Of a DNA stretch of 64,000 nucleotides, positions 43,079 through 51,909 are shown piece by piece (position 1 is the first letter of the stretch; the number at the start of each line of letters is the position of its first letter). The DNA is from Granulosicoccus sp036478595 (GTDB taxonomy: Bacteria; Pseudomonadota; Gammaproteobacteria; Granulosicoccales; Granulosicoccaceae), in contig JAZGEF010000069.1 of assembly GCA_036478595.1 (NCBI GenBank), positions 62,001 through 126,000 on the forward strand, written 5' to 3'. The position numbers and the translations under genes are program-made. The notes beneath the pieces are model-generated. The model was not told the DNA's origin, ran no database searches, and saw only the letters and a list, made by a program, of their open reading frames with translations.

Positions 43079-44176
43079 TCAGCTACTCGTTTTTTCTTGT
43101 TTTTGTTCTTGATCTGAATCAAATTCAGGATGAAACTGGCCCGGATTAAATAAACGATCGGCATCAAAACTATCACGTAGCCTTTTTTGTAATCGTTGGG
43201 CCGTACCTGTTAAAGGCTGAAATCGAAGGGCAGTGTCGTCGGTGCCATATCGTGTGGCATGCCCGCCCACGGCGGCAGCGGCTGCAAATATAGCTTCTGG
43301 TGCTTCGTCTGAGCAAAGCCATCGCTGCGCACCAGACCAATCGTAGAGCCAATCACCACTAAGTGGTAGTACCGGAGCGTATTCCGCCACACTAATACGC
43401 CAAAGAGTTTTACTGGTGTTGAAAAATTCTAGTGATTGATCCCTAAGCCCTGGCCAAAATGCATTGGCATCAGAATCTATATCACCTTCGAGTTGCTTAG
43501 CCGCTGATTTAACCGCGATTTCAGTGCCCGATAAGCGAATATATTGAATGTTGCCCTGCATTGCAGCTGCCGTGACAGGCAATGCACGCCTAGCTAAACC
43601 ACCAATATAGGAGTAGTCGTCAGTTGATGCACGAGTGGATACCAAAGTGAGCTCATACTGCGGTACCGGTAATACCTTCATGGATGCATCAAGCAACAAT
43701 CCAAGCGAACCATAAGCGCCAATTTGCAAACGTGAAACGTCATAACCTGCAACGTTTTTCATCACGTCTCCACCAAAGCGTAAATGTTGCGCTTGGCCGT
43801 TTATCATACGTACACCTAAGACGTAATCGCGTGCCGACCCAGTAAATGGGCGCGTAGGGCCAGATAAACCACAAGCCAACACACCGCCAATCGTTGCACC
43901 ATCATGTTGCGGTGGTTCGAACGGTAGTAATTGGCCATTTGCGGCCAGCTCTTTTGTTAAGTCGCTCAACAACGTGCCTGCGCGAACCGACACGACGAGC
44001 TCGGTGGGCTCATAATTAACTATGCCGGTGTGGTTTAAAGTTGAGACCGTAGAAACTGCACCGCCCTTTCCTAAAAATGACTTGCTGCCTCCACCTTGGA
44101 TGTTGATCGCAGATGAGGTATCACATGCCTGCTGCACGGCTTGCTGTAGCGCGGCGGTATCGTCGTTAGTGTTCAT
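43079..44176 (-). CDS. glcE: Glycolate oxidase FAD-binding subunit GlcE
   Basis: 365 residues of the FAD-linked oxidase fold: GGGSKSFLG phosphate loop, a PxEL-type TELVVSVRAGT segment and GGVLACGLSGPTRPFTGSARDYVLG. The C-terminus (FNPGQFHP-like) is normal. Second flavin subunit of the three-part enzyme oxidising glycolate to glyoxylate; directly abuts glcD. Confidence 0.92.
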   Translation of the reverse strand: MNTNDDTAALQQAVQQACDTSSAINIQGGGSKSFLGKGGAVSTVSTLNHTGIVNYEPTELVVSVRAGTLLSDLTKELAANGQLLPFEPPQHDGATIGGVLACGLSGPTRPFTGSARDYVLGVRMINGQAQHLRFGGDVMKNVAGYDVSRLQIGAYGSLGLLLDASMKVLPVPQYELTLVSTRASTDDYSYIGGLARRALPVTAAAMQGNIQYIRLSGTEIAVKSAAKQLEGDIDSDANAFWPGLRDQSLEFFNTSKTLWRISVAEYAPVLPLSGDWLYDWSGAQRWLCSDEAPEAIFAAAAAVGGHATRYGTDDTALRFQPLTGTAQRLQKRLRDSFDADRLFNPGQFHPEFDSDQEQKQEKTSS

Positions 44177-45697
44177 TTAAAACCGCTCGAGCTCTGGGAA
44201 CGGCAATTCGCCATGATGCACATGCATCGCACCAAATTCGGCGCAGCGTTGTAGTGTTGGTACCGCTTTGCCAGGATTGAGTAAGGTTTGTGGATCAAAC
44301 GCTGCCTTCACAGCATGAAACTGCAGCAGTGCATCTTGATCAAATTGCACACACATCTCATTGATCTTCTCAACACCCACGCCATGCTCACCGGTAACGG
44401 TACCACCCACTTCGACACAAAGCAGAAGAATCTTGCTGCCAAGCTCTTCGGTTCGTTGTAGTTCACCTGGTATGTTTGAATCAAACAAAATTAAGGGATG
44501 CAGGTTACCATCACCGGCATGAAATACATTGGCAATAGGAAGCTTGTATTCATCCGACCATATCGCCATTTGCTTTAGCACATGAGATAACTGGCTGCGC
44601 GGTATGGTGCCATCAATGCAGTAGTAATCCGGTGCTAAGCGCCCAACAGCTGGAAACGCAGACTTACGCCCTTTCCACAACAATAGGCGTTCGTGTTCAT
44701 TCGCGGCGATATGTAACTTACTTGCATTACACCGAGTGAACACGTTTGATGCGTTTTCAATCTGTTCGGTGACTTCTTCTTCTAATCCATCAAGCTCGCA
44801 TAACAATAGTGCCGCTGCATCTGTTGGGTAACCGCATTGAGCAAACGCTTCAGCCGCAACTATCGCTGGGCTATCCATTAACTCTAACCCCGCTGGAATT
44901 ATGCCCGCAGCGATCACCTCACCTACGGCATTGCCGGCATCTTCGACACTTGCAAAGCTTGCCATCAACAAACGCGTGCACGGTGGTTCGGGTAACAACT
45001 TGACCAAGACTTCAACGGTAACGGCCAGCATACCTTCAGATCCATGCATCAATGCCAGCAGATCATAACCCGCGCAATCCTGACCACTACTACCTATTTT
45101 AAGAATCTCGCCATCAATAGTGACAACGGTAATCTCCAACACGTTATGAACCGTCAACCCGTATTTTAAGCAGTGAACACCACCAGAATTTTCGGCCACG
45201 TTACCACCAATCGTGCAAGCAATCTGCGATGAGGGATCAGGGGCGTAATACAAGCCATGTGGGCGTGCGGCATCTGAAATAGCCAAGTTGCGCACGCCAG
45301 GTTGAACCCGCGCATAACCATGCTCTGGGTTAAGTTCAAGTATGCGTGTAAACTTAGCCATGCCCAATAAAATACCCTGCTCATGCGGTAAGGCACCACC
45401 AGATAAACCCGTACCGGCGCCTCGAGCCACTACGGGTACTTGGTTGGTTTTGGCCCATTTGAGTATCGCTGAAACTTGTTCGATTGTCTCTGGCAATACC
45501 ACCAATAACGGCGTCTTGCGGAAGGCTGTGAGACCATCGGACTCATAAGGTTTAAGCTCTTCTGCCGAGGACAGCATCAGGCCTGCGGGTAACAATGCTG
45601 ATAAGCCATCGACACATCGCTGCCGCTGTTGGCTGTCGGACTCTTCACTGGCGTTATCCAGAACAACGGAAATTGGGGTATTCAAAACAGGTTCCAC
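44177..45697 (-). CDS. glcD: Glycolate oxidase subunit GlcD
   Basis: 506 residues, FAD/FMN-containing catalytic subunit. Seen: VVARGAGTGLSGGALP in the FAD loop, YAPDPSSQIACTIGGNVAENSGG, and VFHAGDGNLHPLI plus GEHGVGVEK near the active site. Oxidises glycolate (and D-lactate in relatives) at the membrane. First gene of the operon, diverging from pyk across about 105 bp. No glcC-type regulator or glcB is nearby. Glyoxylate formed here could enter the glycerate or serine routes suggested by other genes in the window. Confidence 0.94.
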   Translation of the reverse strand: MEPVLNTPISVVLDNASEESDSQQRQRCVDGLSALLPAGLMLSSAEELKPYESDGLTAFRKTPLLVVLPETIEQVSAILKWAKTNQVPVVARGAGTGLSGGALPHEQGILLGMAKFTRILELNPEHGYARVQPGVRNLAISDAARPHGLYYAPDPSSQIACTIGGNVAENSGGVHCLKYGLTVHNVLEITVVTIDGEILKIGSSGQDCAGYDLLALMHGSEGMLAVTVEVLVKLLPEPPCTRLLMASFASVEDAGNAVGEVIAAGIIPAGLELMDSPAIVAAEAFAQCGYPTDAAALLLCELDGLEEEVTEQIENASNVFTRCNASKLHIAANEHERLLLWKGRKSAFPAVGRLAPDYYCIDGTIPRSQLSHVLKQMAIWSDEYKLPIANVFHAGDGNLHPLILFDSNIPGELQRTEELGSKILLLCVEVGGTVTGEHGVGVEKINEMCVQFDQDALLQFHAVKAAFDPQTLLNPGKAVPTLQRCAEFGAMHVHHGELPFPELERF

Positions 45698-45803
45698 ACA
45701 AGAGCTTGATTAGTGATCATACTACCGGCATTGAGGTCAAATAGTCTGACGAAATATTTTCAGTCGACTAAATTTATACTAACTAACAGGAACATCCAAA
45801 ACC

Positions 45804-47228
45804 ATGCGCAGGCGTCGTAATGCCAAAATTATCGCAACGCTCGGCCCATCCAGCAATGACAGAGATACCATCACCCAGTTATTCGATGCGGGAATAGATG
45901 TTTTTCGTCTGAATTTTAGCCATGGAACCCATGAGGATCACGCCAAAACACATAGCATGATCAGGGCAATTGAAGCCGAAAAAGAACGCCCTATTGCTAT
46001 CTTGGCAGACCTTCAAGGCCCTAAGCTACGTGTCGGCCTTTTCGAAAATGACGCTGCAGAGCTTGAGACTGGCCAAACGTTCACATTTGATCGAAGTGAA
46101 TCCCTTGGCGACAACACTCGCGTAGAACTACCACATCCCGAAATTTTTGCAGCATTAACCAACGGTGCACAGCTGCTGGTTAACGACGGTAAAATTAGAC
46201 TAAAAGTGATTAGCCATACCGAAACATCCGCTGAAACTGAAGTCATGGTCGGCGGAGAGATCAGCAATAAAAAAGGCGTGAACGTTCCAGATTTGGTGCT
46301 GCCGATCTCGCCTTTGACCAAGAAGGATCGACGCGATTTAGACTACGCACTCAACATGGGTGTTGATTGGGTGGCAATATCATTTGTGCAACGCTCAGAA
46401 GACATGACCGAGCTTCGTGCGATAGTTGGCATGCGAGCTGCCATCATGGCCAAGCTTGAAAAGCCTTCCGCCATTGCAGACTTAGCTGGCATCGTGCAGC
46501 TTAGTGATGCGGTCATGGTGGCACGTGGTGACCTAGGCGTTGAGATGCCACAGGAAAAAGTACCCGTCATACAAAAACAAATACTGCGGCGTGCCAGGCA
46601 AGAAGGTAAGCCTGTTGTAGTAGCCACGCAAATGCTCGAATCTATGATCGAATCGCCCATCCCAACTCGTGCAGAATCATCAGACGTTGCTACCGCCATT
46701 TATGATGGCGCTGATGCAGTGATGTTATCAGCCGAAACCGCTGCAGGTGATTTCCCTGTAGAAGCCGCTACGGCCATGAACCGCATCATTATCGAAGTCG
46801 AGCGGGACCCCTACTACCGTAAAAGCATAGATGCATCAACGCCCGAACCTGGCGATACTGTGGCCGATGCCATCAGTTCATCATTAAATCATGTGGCAAC
46901 AGTGCTACCGCTGGCCGCCACCTTTACCTACACCGAATCAGGTTTCAGTAGTTTCAGAGCCGCACGAGAAAGGCCCGAAGCACCCGTAATAGGTTGTACG
47001 CCTAATCGCGAGACTGCGCGACGACTCGCACTGGTATGGGGCGTGCACGCCGTTTGCTCGGAGTCGATGAACAATGTTGATGAAATGGTTCGCAACGCCA
47101 TTACTGTGACTATTCAGGAAGGTTTTGGTGAAATTGGCGAAATCATCGCAATTACGGCCGGGATGCCCTTCGGCCGCACTGGAACCACCAATATGCTGCG
47201 CCTGACACGCTTAAAAAAACTTGAATAG
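45804..47228 (+). CDS. pyk: Pyruvate kinase
   Basis: 474 residues. RLNFSHGTHEDH (substrate and K+ site), ILADLQGPKLRVG, MAKLEKPSAI with the catalytic Lys, VMVARGDLGVEMP and KPVVVATQMLESMI are all present. Makes pyruvate and ATP from PEP. Full length with a normal C-terminal domain. A TATACT -10-like hexamer (45775-45780) stands 24 bp before the start, with no clear -35 match. Position beside the Entner-Doudoroff genes suggests shared control, but no HexR-type box is evident here. Confidence 0.95.
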   Translation: MRRRRNAKIIATLGPSSNDRDTITQLFDAGIDVFRLNFSHGTHEDHAKTHSMIRAIEAEKERPIAILADLQGPKLRVGLFENDAAELETGQTFTFDRSESLGDNTRVELPHPEIFAALTNGAQLLVNDGKIRLKVISHTETSAETEVMVGGEISNKKGVNVPDLVLPISPLTKKDRRDLDYALNMGVDWVAISFVQRSEDMTELRAIVGMRAAIMAKLEKPSAIADLAGIVQLSDAVMVARGDLGVEMPQEKVPVIQKQILRRARQEGKPVVVATQMLESMIESPIPTRAESSDVATAIYDGADAVMLSAETAAGDFPVEAATAMNRIIIEVERDPYYRKSIDASTPEPGDTVADAISSSLNHVATVLPLAATFTYTESGFSSFRAARERPEAPVIGCTPNRETARRLALVWGVHAVCSESMNNVDEMVRNAITVTIQEGFGEIGEIIAITAGMPFGRTGTTNMLRLTRLKKLE

Positions 47229-47299
47229 CGATTTGTCAACGTAGTTTGCAATTCACGGGCACTGATCGCTGGCGTATGTACCCGCTCTAAGGTAGAGTT

Positions 47300-48637
47300 A
47301 TGCCGATGAAAAATATGGCAATTAACGGATTACTGCACGCGCTTGCTCCGCTACTCCTCGCTACGACTATGGGCGCAGTATCGATAGTAGCGGCGACATC
47401 AGTAGCAGCAGCTGGTGAGGCGTCAACCACTGAAATACGGATAACTCAACGAGACTACTCGGTTAAGGATGGAGATACCTTCAAAAGTATCGCTCAAACC
47501 GAGCTAGGAAAAATCGGGTTAGCGCCGCATCTGGCTGAATACAACGGCCGGACGGTCGACACTGTTTTGAAGGTCGCCGAGGTCATACAAATACCACTTT
47601 ATGGTGAAATGGTAAAAGAATTTGCAACCATCGTTTTCTTAAAAGGCGAAGTGAAACGTGGCGGTGAATCTATCGAACGTGATGCTGAAGTTTATATCAA
47701 CGAAACGCTAACCACTGGCGACGATGGCTTTGTTAGCATGTTATTTAAATCAGGTTCTGTAATCAATCTACAGCCCAATACCAACGTAAAACTAGTCAAA
47801 TTGAATTGTCTCGATGACGACGAAAGCTGTGTGATCGAAATCGAAGCGGACCAGGGCGAGCTCACCTCTGATGTAAAAAATTCTGTTAAGCAACCTGCCG
47901 ATTTTCGTATTACAACACCTTACGCATCTGCCGCGGTTAGAGGCACCATGTTCGACGTCGCTGTTGATAAATCCGGCCTTGGTGTTGGCGTGACGGAAGG
48001 TGGCGTTGGCCTTGCGGCATCGGGTAAAGCCGTTGAACTTGATACAGGCTTTGGCTCAGTAAGCAAAAAAGGTCAGGGGCTTGGCGAACCAATAGCCTTA
48101 CTGCCTCCACCGGTTTATCGTTATGTTCCCACACGTGCAGCCAAAGGTGATCGTATACTGTGGTGGAATCTCTCCGATGCTGACAACTACATCGCCACCC
48201 TCACCACCGACAAAGAAGGTCGTGCTGTATTCACCAGTGGTGGAGGTGAAAAAACTGACTTTGTTGTAGATGATGAAAGTGCTGGTGGTTATTATCTAAA
48301 CGTTAGGGGCGTTGATAGTAATGGCCTTAAAGGCTTTAAGTCATCAACCAAAATTACTGTTGCACAAATAGATGACCAGCTAGAGCCGGTTGAAACAGAG
48401 ATTTCCTACGACGGCAATGAATTTCTGGTGAGCGTTATCGACCCAGCAGATGATGCACCTGGATACGAAATACAGGTATCACCTGATCCAAATTTTGATG
48501 ACCCACTCAGCGTTGATATCAATCGTCGAAGCGCGGCGGTATTCCGTTTGGAAGCTGATAAGCTTTACGCTCGTGCAAGAGTACTAATTAATCCTAAAAC
48601 AGTATCCGCATTTGGCGCTATTGCTGAATCACCTTAA
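47300..48637 (+). CDS. Exported FecR-domain protein with LysM-like N-terminus
   Basis: 445 residues. Signal peptide to about 39 (SVAAAG), a LysM-like segment at about 52-95 (YSVKDGDTFKSIAQTELG...VIQIPLYG), then a FecR domain at about 110-245 (GFVSMLFKSGSVINLQPNTNVKL, TPYASAAVRGTMFDVAV). The C-terminal part has two fibronectin-like repeats. Architecture fits the exported LysM-FecR group, not the membrane anti-sigma factor FecR, since no sigma factor or TonB receptor is near and there is no transmembrane anchor. Likely binds peptidoglycan; role unknown. Lies 71 bp after pyk and tail-to-tail with hexR (4 bp). Confidence 0.8.
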   Translation: MPMKNMAINGLLHALAPLLLATTMGAVSIVAATSVAAAGEASTTEIRITQRDYSVKDGDTFKSIAQTELGKIGLAPHLAEYNGRTVDTVLKVAEVIQIPLYGEMVKEFATIVFLKGEVKRGGESIERDAEVYINETLTTGDDGFVSMLFKSGSVINLQPNTNVKLVKLNCLDDDESCVIEIEADQGELTSDVKNSVKQPADFRITTPYASAAVRGTMFDVAVDKSGLGVGVTEGGVGLAASGKAVELDTGFGSVSKKGQGLGEPIALLPPPVYRYVPTRAAKGDRILWWNLSDADNYIATLTTDKEGRAVFTSGGGEKTDFVVDDESAGGYYLNVRGVDSNGLKGFKSSTKITVAQIDDQLEPVETEISYDGNEFLVSVIDPADDAPGYEIQVSPDPNFDDPLSVDINRRSAAVFRLEADKLYARARVLINPKTVSAFGAIAESP

Positions 48638-48641
48638 GCGG

Positions 48642-49472
48642 TTAAACAAACTTAAAATCGATAGCTCGCCGCGCCCTGGCGAGCTGCTGCAACATCTCCT
48701 CGCCACCCTTAACGGCGATACCCACCGCAAGAATATCCAGCACAATCATCTGAGCAAGCCTGGATTTGACCGGTGAGAATATATCGCTATCTTCGTCCAC
48801 GTCCACACTAAAATTTACATCGCTTATTTCAGCCAGAGGCGATTTAGTGGCAGTAACAGAGATCACTTTTGCTCTAGATTGTTTGGCAATCTTTACCGTC
48901 TCAAGGATGTCTTTGCTGCGCCCAGAATGTGATATCGCTACGATCATTGACTTGTTATCCAGTAACGCTGCGGACGCGTGTTGTATATGCGGATCAGCGT
49001 AGGCAATAGCAGGCTTTCCTAAGCGAAAGAACTTCAGTTGCGCATCTTCAGCAACAATAGCCGACCCGCCAGACCCGTAAAATTCAATTCGGTCGCAGCC
49101 TTCAAATAACTCGATTGCCTGCTCTAATGATTCGTAATTGAGCTGGTTGCGCACTTGCACCATCGATGCTATCGCGCCATCTATGATTTTAGTTGCAAGC
49201 TCTTTACTGGTGTCATCGGTAGTAACGTCGCGATAAAAGAAGGTACCGCGGCTTGCAAGATCTTGAGCCAAGCGTAATTTGAATTGCTGAAAACCTACGC
49301 AATCCAAGGCCCTGCAAAAACGAATAACAGTGGGTTCACTAACGGAAGCCTTAGTCGCAATCGACTGTATCGAGGATTGCACACTGCCGTCTGGATCGGC
49401 CAGTACGACGTCCGCTACTTTTTGCTCTGATTTACGTAGAGCATCACGAGCGGATTTGATCTTTGCCAGCAT
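48642..49472 (-). CDS. hexR: HexR, RpiR-family regulator of Entner-Doudoroff genes
   Basis: 276 residues from ATG 49472 (MLAKIKSARDAL); the frame reaches 49574 but would overlap pgl. N-terminal RpiR helix-turn-helix (SIATKASVSEPTVIRFCRALDCVGFQQFK) and a SIS domain (GSGGSAIVAEDAQLK, AISHSGRSKDI) that binds the sugar phosphate KDPG in known HexR. It follows pgl by 22 bp, so zwf-pgl-hexR is one operon under self-control. Candidate sites lie upstream of zwf. Confidence 0.9.
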   Translation of the reverse strand: MLAKIKSARDALRKSEQKVADVVLADPDGSVQSSIQSIATKASVSEPTVIRFCRALDCVGFQQFKLRLAQDLASRGTFFYRDVTTDDTSKELATKIIDGAIASMVQVRNQLNYESLEQAIELFEGCDRIEFYGSGGSAIVAEDAQLKFFRLGKPAIAYADPHIQHASAALLDNKSMIVAISHSGRSKDILETVKIAKQSRAKVISVTATKSPLAEISDVNFSVDVDEDSDIFSPVKSRLAQMIVLDILAVGIAVKGGEEMLQQLARARRAIDFKFV

Positions 49473-49494
49473 TAAGCGTGTAACCCCTGGTGAC

Positions 49495-50190
49495 TCAAGG
49501 GCTCCAGTATACAGCGATTTGCGTAGTCCCCAGAAACCCAGCAATCGGCAGTGATTTACCCGTTGGCGTATCAATACTATCGATCAAGGCTTTTTTTGCG
49601 CTACCAGTAATATGCAGAAATCGATTGCTTGATTCGAGTAAGGCACGACGCGTAAGGGTTATTCTTGCATGCGGACTTGCCTCAGGATGCATGATTTGAA
49701 CGATAGCCGGATTGTCCAATGCCATGGCTTGCTCAAGTCCACTAGTATTGGGAAATAGCGATGCAGTATGACCATCAGTGCCCATGCCCAGAATAAGCAC
49801 GGTTATTGGCATCGGTAATTGGTTTTCTAGCCGCTTGGATACTACGAGCGAACCCGCCTCGGGTGTATCTGATGTTGCATCATAGAGGCTGCAAAACCGG
49901 GCCGCTGCAGCACGGTTTTGTAAAAGATATTTGCACACTAGGCGCTCGTTGCTATCGTCATGTTCATAGGGCACCCAACGCTCATCTGCTAGAGTAACCA
50001 CCACTTTTTGCCAGTCGAGCTGCAGCTGCGACAAGTGCTTGAAAAAAGGCACAGGCGTACTGCCACCTGACACCACCAATGATGCCTTACCGTGTTCATC
50101 AATCGCTGATCGAAGTGCTTGCGCAACAGCCTCAGAAAGCAACTGCGATAGATCGGCTGCGTTATCAGCCGTAACTACATCCATGATCAT
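49495..50190 (-). CDS. pgl: 6-phosphogluconolactonase
   Basis: 231 residues of the NagB/DevB-like lactonase family: SLVVSGGSTPVPFFKHL, VTLADERWVP and LGMGTDGHTASLFP are the key motifs. Hydrolyses 6-phosphogluconolactone made by Zwf. ATG 50190 has an AGGGG site close upstream; a second ATG (50184) is possible. Sits between zwf (8 bp) and hexR. Confidence 0.93.
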   Translation of the reverse strand: MIMDVVTADNAADLSQLLSEAVAQALRSAIDEHGKASLVVSGGSTPVPFFKHLSQLQLDWQKVVVTLADERWVPYEHDDSNERLVCKYLLQNRAAAARFCSLYDATSDTPEAGSLVVSKRLENQLPMPITVLILGMGTDGHTASLFPNTSGLEQAMALDNPAIVQIMHPEASPHARITLTRRALLESSNRFLHITGSAKKALIDSIDTPTGKSLPIAGFLGTTQIAVYWSP

Positions 50191-50198
50191 ACCCCTGG

Positions 50199-51674
50199 TT
50201 AATCCTCATACCATTTAAAGCCATCGCGACTAATTAAGGAATTAGCTGCAGCAGGCCCCCAACTTCCAGCGGTATAGGGTTTGACGGTATCGCTGGATTT
50301 ATCCCAGGCTTCGCGAATGGGGTCAATAAACGCCCATGCTGTATCCACTTCATCGCGTCGCAAAAATAAGGTTGGATTGCCTCTAATTAAATCTACGCAT
50401 AAGCGCTCGTACGCTATCATTCTACGCTTTTGAAAGACATCATTAAAATCAAGATTGAGATGCACCGGCTGCAACTGAATATCATCACCCCAGGCTTTAA
50501 CGTACACCCGCAAACGAATGCTTTCTTCTGGTTGCAATCGGATCACTAGCTGATTCGGTGTAGAAAAACCATCAGTAGTTTCAAAAATGGAATGCGGTAC
50601 CTTTTTAAAGTTAATCACTATTTCGGTTGTTTTACTTTCCATTCGTTTTCCAGTACGCAAGTAAAACGGCACGCCCGCCCAACGCCAGGATTCAATTTCA
50701 GCGCGAATGGCCACGAATGTTTCTGTGTCACTGCCAATTGGGATGTCTTTTTCATCCAGGTAAGCTGGGACAGTGCCATCAGCGTAAGCGCCAGCACGGT
50801 ATTGCCCACGCACTGTGTTCTCGATCGCGTCCTGACCTATGAGTGGTTTAAGAGCCCGCAGTACTTTTATCTTTTCATCTCTTACTGCATCTGGGTCAAC
50901 ACTGGCTGGTGGCTCCATCGCGATGATAACCAGCAGCTGCAACAAGTGGTTTTGCATCATGTCCCGCAGCGCGCCTGTTTTGTCATAAAAGCCACCTCGC
51001 CCGCCTACGCCAAGGCTCTCTGCGATGGTAATCTGAACATCGCTAATGCGTTCGCTACGCCATAGAGGTTCGAATAAGGCATTACCAAACCTCAAGGCCA
51101 ACAGGTTTTGTACGGTTTCTTTGCCTAAGTAATGATCAATGCGAAAAATCTGTTCTTCATTAAACGAATCAGCTAACTGATCATTGATTTCATTAGCTGA
51201 TTGTTGGTCTCGGCCTAATGGCTTTTCCAGCGCCACCCGGCTATCGGGTGTAATCAAGCCAGCCTCATCAACCCCCTTGCAAATGGTGGCAAACAAAAAA
51301 GGTGCAACCGATAGATAAAAAACTCGCACTTTATGTTCGCGCCCTTTGAGCGCCTCAACCAGCGATTGGTAGTCCTCACTCTTCATCACATCCATAGGGA
51401 CGTATTGAATGCGCTTTAAAAAGCTCTTCCACTGATCTTCAACAAAGTGCTCAGGCTCGATTTGGATACGCGCCTCTTTCTCCATTTGCTCGATAAAGCC
51501 TGCCGTATCGGTGTTGGTTCGCCCGCTGGCGATAATTTGTCCATCGTTGGTAAGCTGCCCTTCACAATGTCTGTAATACAGCGATGGCAGTAACTTGCGC
51601 ATGGATAAATCACCCGTACCACCAAACAAGATGAAATCAAATGGCTGTAGAACTTCGTTAGAGCTTAGGTTCAT
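50199..51674 (-). CDS. zwf: Glucose-6-phosphate 1-dehydrogenase
   Basis: 491 residues. N-terminal FGGTGDLSMRKLLPSLY nucleotide loop, and the active site RIDHYLGKETVQNLLALRFGN with the catalytic His. Oxidises glucose-6-phosphate to the lactone with NADP+ (or NAD+) and feeds the Entner-Doudoroff and pentose-phosphate routes. First gene of the minus-strand operon, divergent from edd over 235 bp with HexR-like boxes. Confidence 0.95.
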   Translation of the reverse strand: MNLSSNEVLQPFDFILFGGTGDLSMRKLLPSLYYRHCEGQLTNDGQIIASGRTNTDTAGFIEQMEKEARIQIEPEHFVEDQWKSFLKRIQYVPMDVMKSEDYQSLVEALKGREHKVRVFYLSVAPFLFATICKGVDEAGLITPDSRVALEKPLGRDQQSANEINDQLADSFNEEQIFRIDHYLGKETVQNLLALRFGNALFEPLWRSERISDVQITIAESLGVGGRGGFYDKTGALRDMMQNHLLQLLVIIAMEPPASVDPDAVRDEKIKVLRALKPLIGQDAIENTVRGQYRAGAYADGTVPAYLDEKDIPIGSDTETFVAIRAEIESWRWAGVPFYLRTGKRMESKTTEIVINFKKVPHSIFETTDGFSTPNQLVIRLQPEESIRLRVYVKAWGDDIQLQPVHLNLDFNDVFQKRRMIAYERLCVDLIRGNPTLFLRRDEVDTAWAFIDPIREAWDKSSDTVKPYTAGSWGPAAANSLISRDGFKWYED

Positions 51675-51688
51675 TAGTATTCAGTATT

Positions 51689-51703
51689 TGTAATTTTATT
51701 ACC
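51689..51703. promoter_or_regulatory. Candidate HexR operator before zwf
   Basis: TGTAATTTTATTACC, with a perfect GTAAT-TTT-ATTAC core, is within a few bases of the HexR site described for gammaproteobacteria (TGTAATTAAATTACA). It lies 15 bp upstream of the zwf start, in the zwf-edd divergent region. Binding is inferred from likeness and context. Confidence 0.6.
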
Positions 51704-51869
51704 AAAAATTAGGCTACGTAGAGTACGTTTTTTGCTCATTATCGCTCAAGACAGGCCCGCCATGCCATATAGAAAATAGCGTATCCTTAAAGTATAATAC
51801 AGACAAACCGACAAAATTCTTCTGTTCTATGATTTCAGTAACCATTGATGAAAGCATCCTACAATTTAC

Positions 51870-51882
51870 GTAACATTATTAC
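51870..51882. promoter_or_regulatory. Weaker HexR-like box before edd
   Basis: GTAACATTATTAC keeps the outer GTAA and TTAC and the 13-base length of the HexR core but differs in the centre. It is 28 bp before edd, a place where binding would block transcription. Likely only with the stronger box near zwf. Confidence 0.35.
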
Positions 51883-51909
51883 TTTTCATTATCACTTACA
51901 ACATTACTC

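Noticed and set aside
46343..46699. 118-residue minus-strand frame inside pyk
   Set aside because: Lies fully inside conserved pyruvate kinase sequence and has no recognisable features.
47300..48637. FecR as iron-uptake anti-sigma regulator
   Set aside because: No membrane anchor, sigma factor or TonB receptor nearby; LysM and signal peptide point to an exported wall protein.
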